A stretch of DNA of 8,251 nucleotides from Gallionella sp. UBA6045 (GTDB lineage: Bacteria > Pseudomonadota > Gammaproteobacteria > Burkholderiales > Gallionellaceae), in assembly GCA_002429165.1 (NCBI GenBank), contig DIYV01000124.1:1-8251 (forward strand), in the 5' to 3' direction. The notes under the pieces are model-generated. The model searched no databases. It was given only the letters and a program-made list of their open reading frames with translations, and was not told the DNA's origin. Shown one piece after another: positions 1 to 5,808 of the stretch (positions are counted from its first letter, which is position 1; each line of letters opens with the position of its first letter). Made by a program: the position numbers and the translations under genes.

Positions 1-33
1 CGCATCGCGGCGAATCTGCACAAGCGCAAATAA
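1..33 (+). CDS. Possible C-terminal tail of an upstream gene (partial)
   Basis: Frame 1 is open from the window edge to a TAA at 31-33 and would encode the tail RIAANLHKRK. The basic ending is plausible for a real protein C-terminus, and the next recognised gene begins 300 bases later on the same strand. Ten codons are too few to identify a family or to prove coding, so this is only a likely gene end. Confidence 0.3.
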   Translation, partial: RIAANLHKRK

Positions 34-193
34 GCATTTAAGAAACAGCTATAAATCCAGAATTTGGGATGGCAGGCTGGACACGGAGATGCGAAGCATT
101 TGGGGCGGGCAGGCCTGCTGCTTCACGCTCCCGCACCGGAGGGTTGCACCCCACCGTTTCGCGTGAGCACCGCAAGGAGCCGCACATAACCAG

Positions 194-221
194 CGACTAA
201 GCCCGCTTGCGGGCTTAGTCG
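194..221. repeat. Perfect 13-bp inverted repeat with a 2-base centre
   Basis: CGACTAAGCCCGC (194-206) is the exact reverse complement of 209-221, with TT between them. As RNA it would form a long, GC-containing hairpin on either strand. There is no run of T after it in either direction, so it is not a standard intrinsic terminator. It could still mark the end of the upstream transcript, be a protein-binding site, or belong to an interspersed repeat. Confidence 0.75.
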
Positions 222-257
222 AATGGCTAGTAGTATCATTAGCGAATGACGCAGGCA

Positions 258-270
258 TATCAGACTGATA
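258..270. repeat. Small odd dyad upstream of the macro-domain gene
   Basis: TATCAG-A-CTGATA is a perfect 6+1+6 dyad lying 64 bases before the start codon at 335. Its size and position would suit an operator, but dyads this short also occur by chance. No regulator gene is nearby to connect it with. Confidence 0.25.
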
Positions 271-334
271 GACTAGGAATGAGCGAGCACGCGACACAGC
301 GATTCGCCCAAAAAATGGATTTTTAGAGGCTTCT

Positions 335-826
335 ATGATTCATGAACTGAGCGGAGACATTCTATTCAGCGGTGCAAAAGCCATCGCGCAGGGTGTCGCG
401 CCAAATGACGATTTTCATCATGGTCTGGCACTGCAACTGCGCGAGCGTATGCCGGCGATGTACAAGGACTTCCGCCACTACTGCCAGACCAAACATCCCA
501 AGTCCGGCGGCGTGTGGTCGTGGATGAGTTCCGACGGCCGTTACATCGTCAATCTGTTCACCCAGGATGCAGCATACGATCACGGCAGCAAGCCCGGGCA
601 TGCCAAACTCAGCCACGTGAATCATTCATTGCATGCCCTGCGCGATTTCGTGCAAAAAGAAAAAGTCGACAGTGTTGCATTGCCGCGTCTGGCTTGCGGA
701 ATGACCGGCCTGGACTGGAACGAGGTCAAACCGCTGATCGAAAAGCAGCTCGGCGACCTGGGCATCCCCGTTTACATTTATGCCGCTTACCAAAAAGGCG
801 TAAAAACCAACGAGCTACCAAAATAA
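335..826 (+). CDS. TARG1/OARD1-like macro-domain protein
   Basis: This 163-residue protein is essentially a single macro domain, the fold that binds ADP-ribose and often removes it from proteins or nucleotides. The opening strand with GDI (7-9), the DGRYIVNLFTQ strand (67-77) and the ALPRLACGMTGLDW loop (115-128) line up by eye with human TARG1/OARD1 (GDL, DGRYIYYLITK, SMPRIGCGLDRLQW). TARG1 uses Lys84 and Asp125 for catalysis; here these positions read Gln77 and Thr124. The GAG ligand loop of TARG1 is also replaced, by HHG (28-30). It may therefore bind ADP-ribose without the TARG1 chemistry, or use other residues. The start is firm: AGAGG lies five bases before ATG. It sits 24 bp ahead of ppnP, so the two are probably co-transcribed. 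The family call is fairly sure; the activity is unknown. Confidence 0.85.
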   Translation: MIHELSGDILFSGAKAIAQGVAPNDDFHHGLALQLRERMPAMYKDFRHYCQTKHPKSGGVWSWMSSDGRYIVNLFTQDAAYDHGSKPGHAKLSHVNHSLHALRDFVQKEKVDSVALPRLACGMTGLDWNEVKPLIEKQLGDLGIPVYIYAAYQKGVKTNELPK

Positions 827-850
827 TCAAACCTCGGAAAAGGAAACAGC

Positions 851-1162
851 ATGTCGCAATTCGATAATGTCAGCGTGGTTAAAAATGGCAATGTGTTTTT
901 TGACGGGAAATGCGTGTCACACTCGGTGCTGTTTGCCGATGGAACGCGCAAGACCGTCGGCGTGATTCTGCCCAGCACGCTGACCTTCAATGTCAGCACA
1001 CCCGAGCTGATGGAAATCACCTCCGGTACCTGCCGCGTGAAGATCGGCGATGAACCGGAATTCAAGACCTATGCCGCGGGTGACCAGTTTTCCGTAGCAG
1101 CGAATAGCCGCTTCGTGATCGAAGCTAATGAAGTCATCAATTACGTTTGCAGTTTTGGTTAA
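851..1162 (+). CDS. ppnP: Pyrimidine/purine nucleoside phosphorylase
   Basis: This 103-residue, single-domain cupin-like protein belongs to the PpnP family (formerly YaiE, DUF1255/UPF0345). The E. coli member cleaves many nucleosides with phosphate, giving the free base and (deoxy)ribose-1-phosphate in nucleoside salvage. Recognisable features are the [20 protein letters not shown] stretch (36-55), the following [10 protein letters not shown] strand (56-65), the [15 protein letters not shown] turn (74-88) and the NYVCSFG end (97-103), matching ASVGVMVEGEYTF, MTVISGALNV, YEAGSVFNVPGHSEF and SYLCRYL in E. coli. The protein is slightly longer than the 94-residue E. coli form, mainly at the N-terminus. 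AAAAGGA (837-843) gives good spacing to ATG. It is cytosolic by inference, with no signal peptide. It follows the macro-domain gene by 24 bp and ends just before a large inverted repeat. Confidence 0.93.
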   Translation: MSQFDNVSVVKNGNVFFDGKCVSHSVLFADGTRKTVGVILPSTLTFNVSTPELMEITSGTCRVKIGDEPEFKTYAAGDQFSVAANSRFVIEANEVINYVCSFG

Positions 1163-1166
1163 AACC

Positions 1167-1264
1167 TAACCCCTCCCAACCTCCCCTTGTCAGGGGAGGC
1201 GTGTGCCGCAGGAAAGCGGAACGTAATCTCTCCTCCCCTGACAAGGGGAGGCCGGGAGGGGTTA
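1167..1264. repeat. Nested inverted repeat (33-bp arms, each with its own hairpin)
   Basis: The arms at 1167-1199 and 1232-1264 are reverse complements apart from two adjacent mismatches (AA at 1179-1180 against CC at 1252-1253). Each arm contains CCTCCCCTTGTCAGGGGAGG or its complement, itself a 7-bp hairpin with a 6-base loop. The 32-base centre carries a third small hairpin (CCGC 1206-1209 with GCGG 1216-1219). The element begins four bases after the ppnP stop. No open frame, target-site duplication or T-run was seen. It looks like a REP/MITE-type intergenic element and may also stop transcription or protect the ppnP transcript end, since it lies between ppnP and yajQ. Confidence 0.85.
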
Positions 1265-1303
1265 AGTAAGCCCGTCTAATTTATTTAAGTTACAGGAGCA
1301 ACC

Positions 1304-1792
1304 ATGCCAACCTTTGATATCGTTTCAGAAGTAGACAAGACCGAAGTCAAAAATGCCCTCGAGCAAACCAACAAGGAAGTCAGCACCCGCTTCGACTTCA
1401 AGGGCTCGGATGCGCGAGTGGAACAAGCCGAGCTCAAGCTGACGGTCTGGGCCGACAATGAATTCCAGCTGGATCAGGTGCAGGATATTTTAAACGGCAA
1501 GCTGACCAAGCGCGGCGTGGACATCAAGTGTCTGGAGATCAGCGACAAGATCGAAAAAGTCAGCGGCAACAAGGTCAAGCGCGGTTGCGAAGTGAAAGTA
1601 GGCGTGGAAATCGAACTGGCGAAAAAGATCGTCAAGCATCTCAAGGACAGCAAACTCAAGGTGCAGGCCAGCATACAGGGCGACACCGTGCGCGTCACCG
1701 GCAAGAACCGCGACGACCTGCAGGATGCGATCGCGTTCGTCAAGAAAACCATCACCGACTTCCCATTGCAATTTCAGAACTTTCGCGACTAA
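1304..1792 (+). CDS. yajQ: YajQ family cyclic-di-GMP-binding protein
   Basis: This 162-residue protein matches the usual YajQ length and covers the family end to end: [11 protein letters not shown] at the start, the [11 protein letters not shown] motif (27-37), the [13 protein letters not shown] segment (88-100) and the closing [12 protein letters not shown] (151-162). Family members fold as two ferredoxin-like domains that bind nucleotides or RNA. Xanthomonas members bind cyclic di-GMP and affect virulence gene expression, so the same role here is inference. CAGGAG (1293-1298) lies five bases before ATG. The gene follows the nested inverted repeat, which leaves about 40 bp for its own promoter; TAATTT at 1277-1282 is a possible -10 without a clear -35. 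Confidence 0.96.
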   Translation: MPTFDIVSEVDKTEVKNALEQTNKEVSTRFDFKGSDARVEQAELKLTVWADNEFQLDQVQDILNGKLTKRGVDIKCLEISDKIEKVSGNKVKRGCEVKVGVEIELAKKIVKHLKDSKLKVQASIQGDTVRVTGKNRDDLQDAIAFVKKTITDFPLQFQNFRD

Positions 1793-1977
1793 GCCAGGCG
1801 GGCGCATTGATCGGCACGCTGGTCGGGAAATGCGTGGTAGCGCACAACAAATCGTTACGCTCCGGCAAAGTGGTGCTGCTGCCTGAAATCACACCCGAAT
1901 CCATCGGTGCGCGCATACTTCCAGTCCAAAAGGGATACAATTTCCTCCCGATTCCGCCGGATCCGATTGTGCCACCC

Positions 1978-2382
1978 ATGAAAAACAGCATTGATGCACA
2001 TGTCGAGTTTTCGTTCAAAGGCGAGGACTACTCGCTCCCCTCGCATGTCGACCTGGATCAGCTCATGGAAAACGGATCTTCATTTCCGTCGTTTCACGCG
2101 ATATTGGCACGTGACAACAAGATCGACACCTATTCCTATCTCTACGAGGTCATGCTGGAAACCGGGATTCGGTTTGCCAATGCTCAAGGTATCGCGGCCA
2201 ACTTTCTAAGCGGGGAAGATTTCGACCAGGAAGGATTTATAACCTCATGGCAGGAAAATAGAATTCTCGGCCTGTTGCAACCCATCGCAACGCGCGAATT
2301 GGGCATCACCGATCTCAAGCAGCATCAGTCGCTCAAAATCGCTCTCGTCCAGGCATATAACCTTGGCAAGCGCGCTTGTTAA
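1978..2382 (+). CDS. Uncharacterised 134-residue protein
   Basis: I do not recognise a named family. The product is acidic and soluble-looking, with no signal peptide or membrane segment. The start DAHVEFSFKGEDYSLPSHVD suggests a short beta-rich part that also appears as a plausible domain boundary; the rest looks helical (residues about 40-134). It resembles hypothetical proteins I recall from related Betaproteobacteria, and those also begin near this methionine. No Shine-Dalgarno sequence is visible before ATG 1978. TACAAT at 1936-1941 could be a -10, but no -35 fits. The frame stays open upstream: TTG at 1807, preceded by an AGGCGG-like stretch, would add 57 residues, but these look non-conserved and low in structure. 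The coding call is fairly good, the start is less certain, and the function is unknown. Confidence 0.65.
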   Translation: MKNSIDAHVEFSFKGEDYSLPSHVDLDQLMENGSSFPSFHAILARDNKIDTYSYLYEVMLETGIRFANAQGIAANFLSGEDFDQEGFITSWQENRILGLLQPIATRELGITDLKQHQSLKIALVQAYNLGKRAC

Positions 2383-2529
2383 ATCCGGCAGAAGTTTTAT
2401 CATGTAGCCAAAATCGAATATCGTTATCGGGATCACTCGGCTATTCTGAGCGGAGCAAGGGAACGCTGCTGAAGATTACGCCGATAGATCGTTTTCAAGT
2501 TATCGTTAAGGACAATTCAAAAAACCGAC

Positions 2530-2694
2530 ATGATAAAAAATCCGCGTATCCGCCGCACCATTGCTGCAATCATGATACTGCTGGGCGCAATTCTGATGCT
2601 CCTGGCCCCGGAGCTGTGGCCGGGCGCGCTGTTGTTTGTCTCGGGTATCGTTCTGGAGCTGGCCGGTATCGCGCTGGAGCGCAAAGCCAAATAA
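2530..2694 (+). CDS. Small hydrophobic membrane protein (54 residues)
   Basis: A short frame encodes a basic N-terminus (MIKNPRIRR) followed by two hydrophobic stretches, about residues 11-27 and 31-47, separated by an ELWPG turn, and a basic tail ERKAK. This is the layout of a two-helix hairpin inner-membrane peptide with both ends inside by the positive-inside rule. I recall similar short proteins annotated as hypothetical in related Betaproteobacteria. The only purine-rich stretch upstream (AAGGA 2508-2512) is 17 bases from ATG, which is farther than usual. The gene lies 45 bp before yajL on the same strand and could share its transcript. The longer frame at 2376-2735 overlaps it in another phase and looks spurious. 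Function unknown. Confidence 0.7.
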   Translation: MIKNPRIRRTIAAIMILLGAILMLLAPELWPGALLFVSGIVLELAGIALERKAK

Positions 2695-2733
2695 ACTTTC
2701 CGGAAGCTGTGTGTTCAACAACAAATTCCGGTT

Positions 2734-2739
2734 GAAGGA
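2734..2739 (+). promoter_or_regulatory. Ribosome binding site that favours a GTG start for yajL
   Basis: GAAGGA directly abuts ATG 2740, leaving no spacer, but lies six bases before the in-frame GTG at 2746. Normal spacing therefore favours GTG 2746, giving a protein that begins MKTVLVLF instead of MPVKTVLVLF. The difference is two residues and does not affect the domain. Confidence 0.5.
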
Positions 2740-3288
2740 ATGCCTGTGAAAACCGTTCTGGTATTGTTTGCAGATGGCAGTGAAGAGTTGGAGGCCGTCA
2801 CGGTCGTTAACATTCTGCGGCGAGCCGGCGTTTCCGTCACGCTGGCGGGCTTGAATGCAGGCGCATTGCGCGGCAGCCGCGGCACGCTGCTGGTGCCTGA
2901 CGCCACGCTGGACGATGCAATGATGCGCAGTTATGACATGGTGGTGTTGCCCGGCGGACAACCGGGTACCGATAATCTTAAAGCCGATGCGCGGGTATTG
3001 AAGCTGATGCAGCAAATGTCGCACCAAGGGAAATATGTGACCGCAATTTGCGCCGCACCTTCTGTGCTGGCAACCGCCGGATTGCTCGACGGAAAACAAG
3101 CCACCTGTTTTCCCGGCGCGCTCGATGCATTTCCGCAGGTCATGCAACGGCCCTCAGCCGTGGTGGAAGACGGCAAACTGATCACCTCGCGCGGCCCCGG
3201 TACGGCAATGGATTTCGCGCTCACGCTGGTGGAACGGCTGGCCGGAAAAGAAAAACGGCTGAATGTCGAAGCCGGATTGCAGCGATAA
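2740..3288 (+). CDS. yajL: DJ-1/PfpI family protein (YajL-like)
   Basis: This 182-residue protein covers the whole DJ-1/ThiJ/PfpI domain. The first strand and turn, VLVLFADGSEELEAV (6-20), carries Glu18, matching Glu18 of human DJ-1. The nucleophile elbow TAICAAPSVLA (101-111) carries the reactive Cys104, matching DJ-1 Cys106. VVLPGGQPG (68-76) is the conserved glycine loop. E. coli YajL and DJ-1 are linked to oxidative-stress protection and to repair of, or chaperone action on, glyoxal-damaged proteins; the deglycase claim is debated. The exact role here is inferred. Start: see the ribosome binding site entry, since GTG 2746 may be the true start. It is convergent with the HAD phosphatase gene, with 35 bp between them and no strong terminator. 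A 6-bp stem around the stop codon (3278-3294) lacks a T-run. Confidence 0.92.
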   Translation: MPVKTVLVLFADGSEELEAVTVVNILRRAGVSVTLAGLNAGALRGSRGTLLVPDATLDDAMMRSYDMVVLPGGQPGTDNLKADARVLKLMQQMSHQGKYVTAICAAPSVLATAGLLDGKQATCFPGALDAFPQVMQRPSAVVEDGKLITSRGPGTAMDFALTLVERLAGKEKRLNVEAGLQR

Positions 3289-3323
3289 GCTGCATCCTGA
3301 ACGCAATAACCCCAAACCTGTTA

Positions 3324-3986
3324 TCAGCGCAAACTTATCACCTGCCAGCCGTGCTGTTCGGCGTGCTTGCGCAGCGTGTCATCCGGGTTCACCGCGACGG
3401 GATTCTTCACCTTGAGGAGCAGCGGCAGATCATTCAGCGAATCGCTGTAAAAGGTCGTGTCGGCAAAGCTGTTCCAGTCCCAGCCGCGCTGCGCCAGCCA
3501 ATTTTCCAGGCGGGTGATCTTCCCCTCGCGGAAGCACGGCACATCTGCGACCCGTCCGGTGAATTCGCCGTCCCTGTGTTCCGGCTCGGTGGCAATCAGG
3601 TTTTCAACACCGAATTCGCGCGCGATCGGCGCAGTGACGAAACTATTGGTCGCTGTGATGATGACGCACACATCGCCCGCCACGCGATGACGATTGACCA
3701 GGTCTCGTGCAGCCTGCGTGATCATGCCCGATACCTGCTCGCGCATGAATTGACCATGCCACTGATCCAGCGTCTTGCGCGCATGGCGTGCCAGCGGCTT
3801 CAATTGAAAGTCCAGAAACTCGTGGATATCCAATGTCCCGGCCTTGTAATGTTCATAGAAGGCGAGATTCCTGGCTTCAAACAACTCGCGGTCGAGCACA
3901 CCGATGCGGATCAGGAACTGCGACCATTCGAAATCGCTGTCGCCGTTGAGCAGGGTGTTATCCAAATCAAACAAGGTCAGATTCAC
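3324..3986 (-). CDS. HAD-IB family phosphatase (SerB-like)
   Basis: This 220-residue protein is a haloacid-dehalogenase phosphatase of subfamily IB, related to phosphoserine phosphatase. Motif I is LFDLDNTLL (5-13), with nucleophile Asp7 and acid/base Asp9. Motif II is the IITATN stretch (109-114). Lys156 in REGKITRL fits motif III. Motif IV is FYSDSLNDLPLL (179-190), with Asp182 and Asp186 for Mg2+. The helical cap lies between motifs I and II. Relatives are annotated as phosphoserine or histidinol-phosphate phosphatase, and the substrate cannot be read from sequence. The start is GTG, sharing GTGA with the hda stop (3983-3986), with GGAG just upstream inside hda, so translation is likely coupled. 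Longer upstream starts would lie inside hda and are not needed. It is the third gene of the permease-hda operon. Confidence 0.9.
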   Translation of the reverse strand: MNLTLFDLDNTLLNGDSDFEWSQFLIRIGVLDRELFEARNLAFYEHYKAGTLDIHEFLDFQLKPLARHARKTLDQWHGQFMREQVSGMITQAARDLVNRHRVAGDVCVIITATNSFVTAPIAREFGVENLIATEPEHRDGEFTGRVADVPCFREGKITRLENWLAQRGWDWNSFADTTFYSDSLNDLPLLLKVKNPVAVNPDDTLRKHAEQHGWQVISLR

Positions 3987-4675
3987 TTCATCTCCTGATT
4001 CATGACTTCTTTCAACAGTGGAACGGAAGGCGCGCGATGCAAACGCAGCGAATGGGCATCCAGCGCCTCCAGCACTTTTATCAGGCTGGGCAGGTCGCGC
4101 CGCCCGTGACGCAATAAATATTGCGTGACCTCGGTCGGCAGCACAAAGCCGAGGGAGTGGGCGTGCTGCACCAGCGCCTGGGCTTTCTCTTCGTCGCTCA
4201 GGACATGCACCTGATACACCAGGCCCCACCCCAGGCGTGTGCGCAAATCGTCGCGCAGCTTGAGATGCAGCGGAGACTCCATGCCGCTGACCAGCAACAT
4301 GGCTCCGTTGTCGCGCATCCGGTTATATAGATCGAACAATCGGATTTGCGCCGCATCTCCGTTCTGAGCAGAAGCAACGAGTTGCCCGACATCATCCACC
4401 GCCACCACGGTTGCGCCCATGTCCAGAATCAGGGGCGGAACGTTACCCTGCGCATAGACCGCGATTTGCTGCATGTCCTGTGCAGCGCTCACACAGGCGT
4501 GCAGCAGATGAGTCTTGCCGCTGCCGGTTCCGCCCCACACATAGAAGAACCGCTCGCTGCTGTCGCCCGACAAGGCATGGCGCAATGCCGAGACCAATTC
4601 CAGGTTGCGTCCCACCACGAAATTGTCCAGCGTAGGCTGCCGGTCGGGAGCGATATCGAGTAATAACTGGCTCAA
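3983..4675 (-). CDS. hda: DnaA regulatory inactivator Hda
   Basis: This 230-residue AAA+ protein is homologous to the ATPase core of DnaA. With the beta clamp on DNA it stimulates ATP hydrolysis by DnaA and so prevents re-initiation of replication. SQLLLDI at residues 2-8 fits the N-terminal clamp-binding motif (QL-S-LP in E. coli). Walker A is GGTGSGKTHL (48-57), Walker B is VVAVDDV (90-96), the box VII arginine finger is Arg147 in RTRLGWG (145-151), and sensor 2 is around GRRDLPSL (191-198). The chosen start is TTG 4675: it puts the clamp motif at the N-terminus as in relatives and leaves a 13-base gap after the permease stop, with GAGAG upstream. The ATG at 4816 would lie inside the permease gene. 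It overlaps the phosphatase gene by four bases. Confidence 0.93.
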   Translation of the reverse strand: MSQLLLDIAPDRQPTLDNFVVGRNLELVSALRHALSGDSSERFFYVWGGTGSGKTHLLHACVSAAQDMQQIAVYAQGNVPPLILDMGATVVAVDDVGQLVASAQNGDAAQIRLFDLYNRMRDNGAMLLVSGMESPLHLKLRDDLRTRLGWGLVYQVHVLSDEEKAQALVQHAHSLGFVLPTEVTQYLLRHGRRDLPSLIKVLEALDAHSLRLHRAPSVPLLKEVMNQEMK

Positions 4676-4688
4676 GGAATAAACTCTC

Positions 4689-5747
4689 TCATGGTTTGAT
4701 ATACGTGGTGCTGGAAAGATACCACGCCTTTCTGTAGCGCAGCCCGACCAACGAGATGGCGGCAAGCGGCAACGCCAGCAGCAGGCCGAAGAAACCGAAC
4801 AATTGGCCGAAAGCAAGCAGTGAAAAAATCACCACCAGCGGATGCAGACCGACACGTTCACCGACCAGCCAGGGCGTGATGAACATCCCCTCCAGCAACT
4901 GTCCCGCGCCGAATACCGCCCAGACCAGCACCACATTGCCGAATGCGGTGAACTGCATTACCGCCGCCAGCGTGGCCAAAACCAAGCCGGTGACCATGCC
5001 CAGGTAGGGCACAAATACCAGCATGCCGGCGACGATGCCGATGGGCAACGCAAATTCCAGCCCGACCAGCCACAGCACCAGAACGTAATACCCGCTCATC
5101 AGCAGCATCACGGAAATCTGCCCGCGCAAAAACTCGGCCAGGACGCGATCCACCACGCCGACGATTTCTTCTGCTTTGGTTTGCAAATGACGCGGTATCA
5201 GGTCATCAACGCGTGCCAGCCAGATGTTCCAGTCGCGCAACAGATAGAACATCGCCACCGGGGTCAGTAACAGGTCGACCACCACGCCGATGATCGCGCC
5301 GCCACTGCTGCCTAACCACGGCAGCAGTTTTTCCACAATCCCGCCGGCACTTTGGCCATGACTCAGAAACGCGTTCTTCAGCGCGACGCTATCCCACTGC
5401 AGATCTTCACCAAACCAGCGTTGCAACAGTGGCAACAGATGTATGCGCGCGGCTTCGATCCAGTCCGGCAGGCGGGTCACAAACCTGCCTATTTCCTTTT
5501 CCAGCAACGGCAACATGATCAGCAGCAGCAACGCGAACAACAGCAACAATCCGCTCATCACCATCAGCACGGCCAGCGAGCGCGGAATTTTGCAGGCGCA
5601 CAGCCGCTGCACCATAGGATTGCAGATATAGGCCAGGATACCGGCCGCGACGAACGGCGTAAGTATCGGGCTGAGCAAATACATCAGCACAACGGCCACT
5701 GCTGCAAACGACAGCCATTGCAAGGCAGCAAAGCGGGACAGGGTCAT
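4689..5747 (-). CDS. AI-2E family transporter (PerM-like permease)
   Basis: This 352-residue inner-membrane protein belongs to the AI-2E transporter/PerM family. Hydrophobic segments lie at about 8-26, 28-44, 58-81, 147-170, 209-231, 232-262, 270-292 and 300-336, the usual eight-segment pattern. The family signatures FLRGQ (206-210), PYLG (247-250) and the C-terminal GLHPLVVIFSLLAFGQLFG (300-318) are present. Some relatives export autoinducer-2 or act as Na+/H+ antiporters; the substrate here is unknown. ATG 5747 is chosen because it matches family N-termini and lies about 25 bases after the promoter predicted at 5779-5807; the alternative ATG 5825 would sit upstream of that promoter. No clear Shine-Dalgarno sequence precedes it. 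It is the first gene of the operon with hda and the phosphatase, an order I recall from many Betaproteobacteria. Confidence 0.92.
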   Translation of the reverse strand: MTLSRFAALQWLSFAAVAVVLMYLLSPILTPFVAAGILAYICNPMVQRLCACKIPRSLAVLMVMSGLLLLFALLLLIMLPLLEKEIGRFVTRLPDWIEAARIHLLPLLQRWFGEDLQWDSVALKNAFLSHGQSAGGIVEKLLPWLGSSGGAIIGVVVDLLLTPVAMFYLLRDWNIWLARVDDLIPRHLQTKAEEIVGVVDRVLAEFLRGQISVMLLMSGYYVLVLWLVGLEFALPIGIVAGMLVFVPYLGMVTGLVLATLAAVMQFTAFGNVVLVWAVFGAGQLLEGMFITPWLVGERVGLHPLVVIFSLLAFGQLFGFFGLLLALPLAAISLVGLRYRKAWYLSSTTYIKP

Positions 5748-5753
5748 TTCGGG

Positions 5754-5759
5754 TAAAAT
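5754..5759 (+). promoter_or_regulatory. Candidate -10 for purM
   Basis: TAAAAT preceded by GGG is a good -10-like hexamer on the plus strand, 49 bases before the purM start. No recognisable -35 sits 16-18 bases upstream. It lies just outside the permease start codon (5745-5747), so the core of this promoter would overlap the start of the permease coding region. Confidence 0.35.
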
Positions 5760-5778
5760 TCGGGCAAATTCGTGCAGC

Positions 5779-5807
5779 ACTTTATCCTGAAGAAAGCGAG
5801 AACTCAA
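5779..5807 (-). promoter_or_regulatory. Sigma-70-like promoter for the permease-hda-phosphatase operon
   Basis: Read on the minus strand, TTGAGT (5807-5802) and TAAAGT (5784-5779) are separated by exactly 17 bases. Transcription would begin near 5772, about 25 bases before ATG 5747. It overlaps the 5' leader expected for purM, so the two divergent transcripts could interfere with each other. Confidence 0.55.
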
Positions 5808-5808
5808 C

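Larger units (their letters stand above)
34..334. other. 301-bp stretch without a convincing gene
   Basis: I see no gene here that I can support. The minus strand is open for 82 codons at 49-297, but its residues (many Ser, Cys, Ala and Pro) match no family I know. The stretch holds a perfect hairpin (194-221), a small odd dyad (258-270), a GC-rich palindrome GCAGGCCTGC (109-118) and an A/T-rich palindrome AAAAATGGATTTTT (311-324). The last lies just before the ribosome binding site AGAGG (325-329) of the macro-domain gene. The promoter of that gene is probably in the right half, but no -35/-10 pair is clear. Confidence 0.5.

Noticed and set aside
1167..1264. Inverted repeat as a standard intrinsic terminator or an insertion sequence
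   Set aside because: There is no T-run after either hairpin, and no transposase frame or target-site duplication is visible.
1528..1977. Upstream extension of the 134-residue protein back into yajQ
   Set aside because: The first 90 codons overlap yajQ in another phase and have an arginine- and glutamine-rich shadow composition. Only the part from 1978, or possibly from 1807, is credible.
2376..2735. 119-codon plus-strand frame
   Set aside because: It overlaps the 54-residue membrane protein out of phase and has a TTG start and no recognisable domain.
2506..3147. 213-codon minus-strand frame over the small membrane gene and yajL
   Set aside because: It is antisense to two supported genes, with Gln/His/Cys-rich composition typical of a shadow frame.
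3278..3323. Terminator between the convergent yajL and phosphatase genes
   Set aside because: Only a 6-bp stem spanning the yajL stop and a 5-bp ATAAC/GTTAT stem are present, neither followed by a T tract.
3048..3998. 316-codon plus-strand frame
   Set aside because: It is out of phase with yajL and antisense to the HAD phosphatase, whose motifs I-IV are complete on the other strand.
4676..4816. Longer N-terminus for hda from ATG 4816
   Set aside because: It would lie inside the permease gene and put the clamp-binding motif far from the N-terminus.
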